A stretch of 29,255 nucleotides of DNA. It comes from an uncultured Atopobium sp. GTDB taxonomy: Bacteria > Actinomycetota > Coriobacteriia > Coriobacteriales > Atopobiaceae. Position numbers and translations under genes: made by a program. Where the stretch lies: positions 1-29,255 of the forward strand of contig CALKRF010000157.1 in NCBI GenBank assembly GCA_937990665.1, written 5' to 3'. Positions 23,347 through 29,255 of the stretch are shown in pieces. The notes under the pieces are model-generated. The model was not told where the DNA came from. It searched no databases and saw nothing but the letters and a program-made list of their open reading frames with translations. Positions within the stretch are counted from its first letter, which is position 1; each line of letters opens with the position of its first letter.

Positions 23347-24419
23347 TTTACCTTGGCATGAGCGGTGGCGTTGATTCGGCGCTTTCTGCAGCTCTGCTTC
23401 TTGAGGCGGGCTATAACGTCAAGGCTATCTATATGCGCAACTGGTCCAAGGACCTGCCCGGCTTTAAGTGTCCTTGGGCAGATGATTTGGCCGACGCCGA
23501 GCGCGTGTGCGTAACGCTTGGCATTGATTTGGACGTGTGGGACTGTGAGGCCGAGTATAAGGCTACCGTTGTGGATTACCTGCTTGATGCCTATGAGCAC
23601 GGCCGTACGCCTAATCCAGACGTTATGTGCAACCAGACGGTAAAGTTTGGCACCTTTGCAGAACGCGCCTTTGCTGAGGGTGCAGATTTTGTTGCAACAG
23701 GCCACTACGCTCAGAATATCCCTGGCACCAAAAAACTTTTGCGTGCCGCAGACGCTCACAAGGATCAGACGTATTTCCTGTGGCGTGTACCTGGTCATTT
23801 GTTTGAGAGAACACTCTTTCCAATTGGACACATTGCCACTAAGGCAGAGGTGCGCGCTATGTGTGCAGAGCGAGGTCTGGGCATAGAAACCAAGCCAGAT
23901 TCTGATGGCATTTGCTTCATTGGCCCTGTTGGCCTGCGCACGTTTTTGCTGGACACGTTCAAGAAAAAGCAGGGCGACGTCATTGAGTGGGAGACAGGTA
24001 AGGTTCTTGGCACCCATGACGGAGCGTTTCTCTTCACCGTTGGTCAGAGAAAAGGTCTGAACATTGGCGGAGGACCTGCTCGCTATGTTGTGGCAACCGA
24101 TACGCTTAAGAATGTGGTGTATGTAACCTCTGACCTCAACTGTCCTGCGCTCTGGACTCGTCGCATGGAGCTCTCGGACATGCACTGGATTTCTGGAGAA
24201 CCTGCAGCTAACGGTAGGTATGTGGTCAGAACTCGTCACACAGGCGCGCTGGTTCCCGTAACGTTTACGCTCACAGATAATCAATGTGGATTTATTGAAT
24301 TTGACCAGCCAGTGAAAACTGTTGCAGCAGGTCAATCGGCGGTTTTGTACGATGGCCAGGAAGTTTGCGGCGGTGGCATTATTGAGGCCGACAAGAGTAT
24401 ACTTGAGCGGTTCATGTAA
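23334..24419 (+). CDS. mnmA: tRNA-specific 2-thiouridylase MnmA
   Basis: This 361-residue enzyme adenylates and thiolates U34 of tRNA-Lys, -Glu and -Gln. It has the PP-loop SGGVDS (10-15), the first catalytic cysteine in PNPDVMCN (Cys99), the TGHYA motif, and the second cysteine in SDGICFIG (Cys194), followed by the FTVGQRKGL segment and the C-terminal beta-barrel domain. The start at 23334 (TAGGAGT ribosome site, MGELVYLGMSGG) lies inside the end of the desulfurase gene; a longer in-frame reading adds 17 residues overlapping that gene. Sulfur is presumably passed directly from the desulfurase; no tus genes are seen. Confidence 0.95.
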   Translation: MGELVYLGMSGGVDSALSAALLLEAGYNVKAIYMRNWSKDLPGFKCPWADDLADAERVCVTLGIDLDVWDCEAEYKATVVDYLLDAYEHGRTPNPDVMCNQTVKFGTFAERAFAEGADFVATGHYAQNIPGTKKLLRAADAHKDQTYFLWRVPGHLFERTLFPIGHIATKAEVRAMCAERGLGIETKPDSDGICFIGPVGLRTFLLDTFKKKQGDVIEWETGKVLGTHDGAFLFTVGQRKGLNIGGGPARYVVATDTLKNVVYVTSDLNCPALWTRRMELSDMHWISGEPAANGRYVVRTRHTGALVPVTFTLTDNQCGFIEFDQPVKTVAAGQSAVLYDGQEVCGGGIIEADKSILERFM

Positions 24420-24526
24420 TATGAAAAGCAGGTAGGTGGCGAGAAACCCTCTGAGGTTGCATCGTTTATCTGCAAAGAGTGTTCTTTCTGTACACGTATT
24501 GTGATCCAGAGTCCAAGGAGGTGCCC

Positions 24527-25825
24527 ATGGATCGCCCAGATGGCGCGTCTGAAACCGAGCACCCCTCATCTACACCGAAGGTAACGGTGAAGATTGGATC
24601 TACAACCGTTAAGGGTGTTTCAACCAAAAAGCCTAAGATTAGCGTTGCCCCAACTTCTTCATCTGAGCAGGTAGAAGAGGCAAAAGAGAGTTTTGGTCAA
24701 GTTAGAAAGAGCATTCTCTTCCTCTTTGCGGTTGTAATACTGTACGCACTCTATATCGTTTTCTCTGGGCAGTTTGATGAGTTTGTTGTTGCTCTAGCAG
24801 ACGTAGATACTGGCTGGCTTATTGCTGGCGCTCTTTGCTATTTTGTCTACTATTTCCTGGGTATTCTCGCCTATGTAATTTCAGTCATTACAGACCCCGA
24901 GAGTCCTATTGGTGTCCGTGATCTGATGAGCGTTGAGGCGTCGGGCATCTTCTTCATGAACCTCACGCCAAACGGTGCTGGCGCTGCTCCTGCTCAGATT
25001 TATCGCCTCACTCGTGCAGGAATTTCCGTTGGTCAGGCAGGAGCTTTACAGTTCACCCGCTTTGTTATGTACGAGGCGGGCGAGGGCATCTTTGCAGCTC
25101 TGATGCTTATCTTTAGGGCCAATTATTTCTACGAGCAATTTGGCGATGTGACCGTTATTGGCGTTATTTTGTTTGGCGCAAAGATAGTGATGGTTGCAGT
25201 TATCTTGGCCATTTGCCTGCTTCCTAAAATGGTTAAGACGGTGGGCAACTGGGGCTTAAGGCTGCTTTCACGTCTTCGTATCGTAAAGCAGTATGACCAC
25301 TGGCATGGCATCATTAACACGCAGGTAGATGAGTTTTCAAACGGCTTTAAGACTGCTGCAAAAAACATCCCAGAGATGTGCGTTGTCCTGCTGGTTACCT
25401 TGGTCCAGCTTGGCTGTCTTTATGCGCTTCCATACTTTGTCCTGCGTGCACTCGGCCAACCCGCAGACCTTCTGACCTGCCTTGCATCTGGTTCAATGCT
25501 TGAGCTCTTGACCTCGGCCATTCCACTTCCTGGTGGTACTGGTGGTGCAGAGGGTGGCTTTGCCTTCCTGTTTGGCCATATGTTTGGCGAGGAAATTGCC
25601 GCAGGCTTTGTGCTTTGGCGCGCTATTGAGTATCTACTTCCAACTCTGGCAGCAAGCATGCTTTTGGGTCTCAGATCTCATGATCACGAGCCTATCTACC
25701 ACAAGTGGAATCGTTTCCGTCAGCGTTTCTCGGCTTTTGTAAATGGCGAGAAACCCGCTGTTGCTTCTACATCACGCCGTCCAGAGACCTCTGGCATTCA
25801 AATTAAGGTTAAGCGTAAGAAGTAG
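24527..25825 (+). CDS. YbhN/LPG-synthase-type flippase-like integral membrane protein
   Basis: The protein has 432 residues. A Ser/Thr/Lys-rich cytoplasmic head (about 1-65) is followed by about eight hydrophobic segments (first at about 66-84). Family marks are NLTPNGAGAAPAQIYRL in the middle and IPLPGGTGGAEGGF late in the protein, as in the lysylphosphatidylglycerol synthase transmembrane family and the flippase part of MprF. No aminoacyltransferase domain is present, so it is a stand-alone membrane part. The tail is basic and ends KVKRKK. The ATG at 24527 follows a near-perfect AAGGAGGTG. The likely role is moving a lipid or lipid-linked sugar across the membrane; the substrate is unknown. 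Confidence 0.8.
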   Translation: MDRPDGASETEHPSSTPKVTVKIGSTTVKGVSTKKPKISVAPTSSSEQVEEAKESFGQVRKSILFLFAVVILYALYIVFSGQFDEFVVALADVDTGWLIAGALCYFVYYFLGILAYVISVITDPESPIGVRDLMSVEASGIFFMNLTPNGAGAAPAQIYRLTRAGISVGQAGALQFTRFVMYEAGEGIFAALMLIFRANYFYEQFGDVTVIGVILFGAKIVMVAVILAICLLPKMVKTVGNWGLRLLSRLRIVKQYDHWHGIINTQVDEFSNGFKTAAKNIPEMCVVLLVTLVQLGCLYALPYFVLRALGQPADLLTCLASGSMLELLTSAIPLPGGTGGAEGGFAFLFGHMFGEEIAAGFVLWRAIEYLLPTLAASMLLGLRSHDHEPIYHKWNRFRQRFSAFVNGEKPAVASTSRRPETSGIQIKVKRKK

Positions 25826-25922
25826 GGAAGAAGTAAGGAAGAAAAGCCAGAATGTGGCTTGATACGTATCTTTGCTCTATTGGACCGCTGCGTGTGCAGT
25901 ACTTGTAAAAGAAAGCATCCTT

Positions 25923-26126
25923 ATGCGTAAACCACCAAATCCTATTTTGATTATTCTGGCACCTATTCTTATTGCCGTTGCCGTTGGTCTTGTCTATGAT
26001 CTGCAGAATTTCTTACAGGACATTCCGGAAGTACGTGACAATCCAATGCTCTTAGCAGGCGTGGCTGTGTTTATACCAATGCTTGTTGCTTTGGTTAAGG
26101 ACACGTTTGACGCGCACGGACTCTAG
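25923..26126 (+). CDS. Small hypothetical membrane protein (67 aa)
   Basis: The protein reads MRKPPNPILIILAPILIAVA at its N terminus and has two hydrophobic segments (about 8-24 and 41-58) joined by a short acidic loop, so it would be a two-pass membrane protein. The start at 25923 is chosen because the N terminus then begins with a basic pair before the helix; the ribosome site is weak. It lies 97 bp after the flippase-like gene on the same strand and ends 7 bp before the convergent minus-strand gene. I do not recognise the family. Confidence 0.55.
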   Translation: MRKPPNPILIILAPILIAVAVGLVYDLQNFLQDIPEVRDNPMLLAGVAVFIPMLVALVKDTFDAHGL

Positions 26127-26133
26127 GCGAAGG

Positions 26134-26682
26134 CTATTTTTGTTGAGTTGGCTTTGAGAAAAAGAACAGGTATATTCCAAAGCCAAGTTTAATTGCTGCA
26201 TCAATATAGGCAGTTGTTGTCAGTGGGATGTCTGGAAAAATATAACCTATAGCAACATTGATGGCACAGAGTATTGCCAAATAAATCATCGATTTTCCGT
26301 GCACAAAGTAATAGAGGAAAAAGTGCAGCGCCGTGGCCATTAACGCGCCCAACCAAATAAGTCTCCAGTTTTCAGTTGCAAAAAATGGTCCACCTAATAA
26401 AAACATCAAAATGAATAAGAAAATTACGGCGTATAGAGACATTTTGTTCTGGAACTTACTTGAAGGACCATCGGAAAACTTATTGAGAACTTTCTTATTT
26501 GTGTTTATAGATAAGAAGGCTGCAACATATCCAAAGCTAAATACGGACATATTGATAATCTGCTTTCCACCTATTACGGTAGCTGCAAAAATGATGAGAG
26601 CTACAACAATTAACCAGAGACCGCATGATTTCTTATAGTTAAAGCTTAGTTTCTCGTCTTTGTTATATTCCAGAAAGTTCAT
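26134..26682 (-). CDS. Hypothetical integral membrane protein, AT-rich, possibly acquired
   Basis: This 182-residue protein has about six hydrophobic segments and a short charged N terminus (MNFLEYNKDEK). The ATG at 26682 is chosen over an upstream TTG because GAGGGAG lies 7 nt before it, and a TTGTAA-17-TATTAT promoter precedes it. Codons are A/T-rich (many aaa, tta, ata, att), unlike every neighbour, and it is the only protein gene on the minus strand. This suggests recent transfer from a low-G+C bacterium. It resembles small uncharacterised membrane-protein families of Firmicutes, but I cannot name one with confidence. No mobility gene is nearby. Confidence 0.7.
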   Translation of the reverse strand: MNFLEYNKDEKLSFNYKKSCGLWLIVVALIIFAATVIGGKQIINMSVFSFGYVAAFLSINTNKKVLNKFSDGPSSKFQNKMSLYAVIFLFILMFLLGGPFFATENWRLIWLGALMATALHFFLYYFVHGKSMIYLAILCAINVAIGYIFPDIPLTTTAYIDAAIKLGFGIYLFFFSKPTQQK

Positions 26683-26711
26683 AAGTTTCTCCCTCAATTG
26701 AACGACTTGCC

Positions 26712-26740
26712 ATAATACTTCTGACCGTATGCTTTTACAA
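26712..26740 (-). promoter_or_regulatory. Promoter of the AT-rich membrane protein gene
   Basis: On the minus strand, TTGTAA (26740-26735) and TATTAT (26717-26712) are 17 bp apart, about 30 nt before the ATG. Confidence 0.6.
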
Positions 26741-26889
26741 CTCAGTTGCCTATCTTTTAATAATTGAGGTGCAGAAGATAAACAGGTTTAAAAGGCAGCC
26801 ATTCATTTCAATATCTACGGTTTTAAATTGTCAGCAATGTATTACCGAACCGATCTTTTGCAAATTTCTAAAAAAGTTGAGTTTGACGG

Positions 26890-26918
26890 TTGCAAGAGGG
26901 GCGGGTTTCTCGTAATAT
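26890..26918 (+). promoter_or_regulatory. Promoter of tRNA-Val
   Basis: TTGCAA (26890-26895) and TAATAT (26913-26918) are 17 bp apart. The -10 runs into the 16-mer shared with the tRNA-Leu leader. A GGGTTTCTCG motif (26903-26912) fills the spacer. Confidence 0.65.
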
Positions 26919-26952
26919 ATCCCTTGCTGCATCCCCAGCAGCAAACATATTC

Positions 26953-27028
26953 GGGCGTTTAGCTCAGGGGGACGAGCGCTTCCCTGACACGGAAGAGGTC
27001 ATAAGTTCAAATCTTATAACGCCCACCA
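26953..27028 (+). tRNA. tRNA-Val (anticodon GAC)
   Basis: 76 nt with encoded CCA. The acceptor is GGGCGTT/AACGCCC with discriminator A, anticodon stem CTTCC/GGAAG with loop CTGACAC gives GAC, and the T-arm ATAAG-TTCAAAT-CTTAT is unusually A/T-rich but fully paired. Confidence 0.95.
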
Positions 27029-27035
27029 ACTGTTC

Positions 27036-27067
27036 ACAGGTCAGAGTAATCTGGCCTGTTTCTTTTT
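27036..27067 (+). terminator. Intrinsic terminator after tRNA-Val
   Basis: Arms ACAGGTCAGA (27036-27045) and TCTGGCCTGT (27050-27059) pair over 10 bp (one G-U) around GTAA, followed by TTCTTTTT. Confidence 0.88.
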
Positions 27068-27078
27068 AATTTTATAAA

Positions 27079-27102
27079 TAGTAATCATTATTGTTATTGA
27101 CA
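27079..27102 (+). promoter_or_regulatory. Fur/PerR-like box and -35 element upstream of ahpC
   Basis: TAGTAATCATTATTG (27079-27093) matches the PerR consensus TTATAATNATTATAA at 10 of 14 defined positions and also resembles a Fur box. It sits 3 bp before a consensus TTGACA (27097-27102). No clear -10 lies at 17 bp (AAACTT); TATAAG at 27141-27146 is an alternative. Peroxide-responsive repression is inferred. Confidence 0.5.
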
Positions 27103-27174
27103 AAAGAGTTAAAGAGAGTAAACTTCTAAGTAGCACGTTTTATAAGTTGTTTTACTTACAGAAAGGAACTGACT

Positions 27175-27738
27175 ATGTCTCTTATTGGTAAGCAAATTGG
27201 TGATTTTAAGGTAAACGCATTCCACAACGGTGACATCACCGAGGTAAGCAAGGAGTCCACACTGGGTAAGTGGAGCCTGTTCTTCTTCTATCCAGCTGAC
27301 TTCACCTTTGTTTGCCCAACTGAGCTTGAGGATCTTGCAAACAACTATGACAAGTTCCAGGCTGCTGGTGCAGAGGTTTACTCTGTTTCTTGCGATACTG
27401 AGTTTGTCCACAAGGCATGGCACGAGGAGTCCGAGCGTATTTCTAAGGTAACCTACCCAATGCTCGCTGACCCAGCTCACGTTCTTGCAAGAAACTTTGA
27501 GGTTCTCATTGAGGACGCTGGCCTTGCTGAGCGTGGTGCTTTCATTGTTGACCCAGAGGGTGTCATTCAGGTTGAGCTTGTTACCTCTGGTGGCATTGGC
27601 CGTAACGCTGAGGAACTTCTCCGCCTTCTCCAGGCTGCACAGTTTGTTGCAGAGCACGGCGATCAGGTCTGCCCAGCTAAGTGGCAGCCAGGTGCTGAGA
27701 CCCTGAAGCCAAGCCTTGACCTTGTTGGTCAGCTCTAA
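27175..27738 (+). CDS. ahpC: Alkyl hydroperoxide reductase subunit C (2-Cys peroxiredoxin)
   Basis: This 187-residue typical 2-Cys peroxiredoxin reduces hydrogen peroxide and organic peroxides. The peroxidatic Cys47 lies in FTFVCPTE and the resolving Cys166 in DQVCPAKW, both at the AhpC-type positions. The ATG follows AGAAAGGAA. The reductase gene starts 16 nt after the stop, so the two form one operon behind a Fur/PerR-like box. Codon use is strongly biased, as for an abundant protein. Confidence 0.96.
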   Translation: MSLIGKQIGDFKVNAFHNGDITEVSKESTLGKWSLFFFYPADFTFVCPTELEDLANNYDKFQAAGAEVYSVSCDTEFVHKAWHEESERISKVTYPMLADPAHVLARNFEVLIEDAGLAERGAFIVDPEGVIQVELVTSGGIGRNAEELLRLLQAAQFVAEHGDQVCPAKWQPGAETLKPSLDLVGQL

Positions 27739-27754
27739 GATTTAGGAGCTTACA

Positions 27755-29255
27755 ATGACCGACGTCAAAGACCTCTACGACGCGGTGATTATCGGCGGTG
27801 GGCCAGCTGGGCTCACCGCCGCCCTCTATCTGGCCCGCGCTCGCTACCGTGTTCTAGTTGTCGAGAAGGACCATTTTGGCGGACAGATCACTATCACTAA
27901 TGAGGTCGTTAATTACCCGGGAGTTTTCTCTACTAGTGGCTCTGAACTCTCAGAAACCATGCGTAAGCAGGCTGAGGCCTTTGGCGCAGAGTTTTTGCTG
28001 GCAGAAGTTACTGACCTGGACATGTCCGGAGATGTCAAAGTAGTTCACACCACCAAAGGCGAGCGTCCCTGCCTTTCAGTTCTTCTAGCCACAGGAGCAC
28101 ATCCACGCCACATTGGCTTTGTGGGAGAAGAGGACTACCAGGGCCACGGAGTTGCTTACTGCGCCACTTGCGATGGTGAGTTCTTTACCGGCAAGGAAGT
28201 CTTTGTAATTGGTGGAGGCTTTGCAGCCGCAGAGGAAAGCGTGTTTTTGACCAAGTACGCAAAGCACGTCACGGTTCTTGTGCGCGAGGAAGCATTTACC
28301 TGCGCCCCTGCGTCGTCCGAGGCTGCTCGCACTAATCCAAATATTACGGTTCTCTATAACACGCAGGTTGAATCCGTTGCCGGAGATTCTGCGCTTAGGT
28401 CTATTACGTACAAGAACCTCAAGACGGGCGAGAAGACCACGTTTGCTCCAGAAGATGGCGATTCCATTGGTGTCTTTGTCTTTGCGGGCTATGCGCCAGA
28501 GACTGACCTGGTAAAAGATTTGGCTCAGACTGATGATTACGGCTATCTGATCACCAATGAGCACCAAGAAACAACCTGTGAAGGTCTTTTTGGTGCAGGT
28601 GATGTATGCCAGAAGCCATTGCGTCAGGTTGCAACAGCTATTGGCCAGGCAGCAACTACCGCTACCGAGATGGAGCGCTTTATCAAACGTGCCCAGGAAA
28701 AGACTGGCCTTGTTCCACAGATGAACGTTACGCGTATCTCGTCTAAGAAGGAGGCTCCTGAGGCTCCAGCGGCTAAGACAAGCTCTGAATCCGGAGAGCT
28801 CTTTACTGATGACATGAAGGCACAGCTTAATGCCGTCTTTGAGCGCATGGCGCGTCCACTTGTGCTTCAGCTGGAACTTGATCAAAGACCCGTTTCTGAG
28901 GAGCTTGTAGCTTACATGGAAGAGCTTTCTTCCATGACCGACAAACTGAGCGTTCAGACGGTCTCAGACACAGGCGAGAAGAACCTTCCAGTTGTTCGCG
29001 TATGTACACAGGATGGCACTCCAACAGGTCTTGCATTCCATGGAGTTCCCGGCGGCCATGAGTTTACTTCGTTTGTACTTGGCCTCTACAATGCTGCAGG
29101 ACCTGGTCAGCCTATTAGTGACGAGGACAAGTCAGCCATCGCCGCTATTGACTCAAAGACGCATCTGCAGGTCTTGGTGGGACTGTCTTGCACCATGTGT
29201 CCAGATGTTGTTGTGGCTGCTCAGCGTATTGCTGCGGACAATCCTCAGGTCACCT
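27755..29255 (+). CDS. AhpF homologue: thioredoxin reductase core with C-terminal AhpF-N-type domain (3' partial)
   Basis: This frame runs off the right edge after 500 codons. Residues 1-320 are a thioredoxin-reductase flavoprotein: FAD motif IIGGGPAGL (12-20), redox CATC (Cys136, Cys139), NADPH motif IGGGFAAAEE, and GAGDVC near 288. After a linker rich in Ala, Glu and Lys (about 330-355) comes a thioredoxin-fold region with a second redox pair, CTMC (Cys479, Cys482), followed by PDVV, like the N-terminal domain of enterobacterial AhpF. The order is thus swapped relative to classic AhpF. Such proteins are known beside a lone ahpC (AhpF-homologue family, TIGR03143 as I recall). It should pass electrons from NAD(P)H to AhpC. 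The ATG follows TTTAGGAGC. Confidence 0.88.
   Translation, partial: MTDVKDLYDAVIIGGGPAGLTAALYLARARYRVLVVEKDHFGGQITITNEVVNYPGVFSTSGSELSETMRKQAEAFGAEFLLAEVTDLDMSGDVKVVHTTKGERPCLSVLLATGAHPRHIGFVGEEDYQGHGVAYCATCDGEFFTGKEVFVIGGGFAAAEESVFLTKYAKHVTVLVREEAFTCAPASSEAARTNPNITVLYNTQVESVAGDSALRSITYKNLKTGEKTTFAPEDGDSIGVFVFAGYAPETDLVKDLAQTDDYGYLITNEHQETTCEGLFGAGDVCQKPLRQVATAIGQAATTATEMERFIKRAQEKTGLVPQMNVTRISSKKEAPEAPAAKTSSESGELFTDDMKAQLNAVFERMARPLVLQLELDQRPVSEELVAYMEELSSMTDKLSVQTVSDTGEKNLPVVRVCTQDGTPTGLAFHGVPGGHEFTSFVLGLYNAAGPGQPISDEDKSAIAAIDSKTHLQVLVGLSCTMCPDVVVAAQRIAADNPQVT

Noticed and set aside
23343..24569. 408-codon open frame antisense to mnmA
   Set aside because: Product is a Cys/Arg/Asn-rich mixture with no family features, fully opposite a certain gene.
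26333..26638. 101-codon plus-strand frame opposite the AT-rich membrane gene
   Set aside because: The minus-strand frame has a promoter, ribosome site and membrane-protein pattern; this one has none.
26953..27028. tRNA-Val as an integration site for the AT-rich gene
   Set aside because: The gene lies on the 5' side of the tRNA, no integrase is present and I find no repeat of the tRNA 3' end nearby.

Overview
The window looks like a chromosomal segment of a host-associated anaerobic actinobacterium of moderate G+C content. My best guess is the class Coriobacteriia, family Atopobiaceae (Atopobium, Lancefieldella or Olsenella type). This is inferred from three things: the actinobacterial gene order rapZ-whiA-gap-pgk-tpiA-secG, actinobacterial sequence variants (a ROK kinase with CxCG...H, a RapZ P-loop with Arg), and a sialic-acid catabolic cluster. 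Genus and species cannot be fixed without a database search.

Layout, left to right. (1) 1-4575: sialic-acid use. It holds an AXE1-family esterase cut by the left edge, a tandem paralogue that has lost its nucleophilic serine, then nanA-, nanK- and nanE-like genes. Together they would deacetylate sialic acid, cleave it, phosphorylate ManNAc and epimerise it to GlcNAc-6-P. (2) 4622-10104: rapZ and whiA, then lower glycolysis (gap, pgk, tpiA) and secG. The yvcK gene that usually sits between rapZ and whiA is absent. (3) 10528-16566: an oligopeptide ABC importer: oppB, oppC, a fused two-ATPase oppDF, a terminator, and a separately transcribed Tat-type lipoprotein oppA. (4) 16674-20038: tRNA-Leu(GAG), then a PAS/GAF/PP2C (SpoIIE-type) phosphatase and a single protein joining a STAS anti-anti-sigma domain to an anti-sigma-type HATPase domain. 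This is a partner-switching module with an unusual fusion. (5) 20039-20929: about 700 bp without a protein gene, lying between converging transcripts and packed with structured repeats (two 118-bp compound elements around a 31-nt-period array), then tRNA-Cys(GCA) and tRNA-Gly(GCC) on the minus strand.

(6) 21132-26126: a CmpB-type membrane protein, a dedicated cysteine desulfurase next to mnmA (tRNA 2-thiouridine), a YbhN/LPG-synthase-type flippase-like membrane protein, and a 67-residue membrane protein. (7) 26134-26682, minus strand: an AT-rich orphan membrane protein gene that looks foreign. (8) 26953 to the end: tRNA-Val(GAC), then a peroxide-defence pair: ahpC behind a Fur/PerR-like box, and a thioredoxin-reductase-like AhpF homologue with the AhpF N-terminal domain moved to its C terminus, cut by the right edge.

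I see no phage, IS element, integrase, CRISPR array or rRNA. The items most worth a second look are the STAS-HATPase fusion with its phosphatase, the compound repeats at 20214-20663, and a short motif, TTTCTCGCCA, that recurs far above chance, mostly at gene borders.
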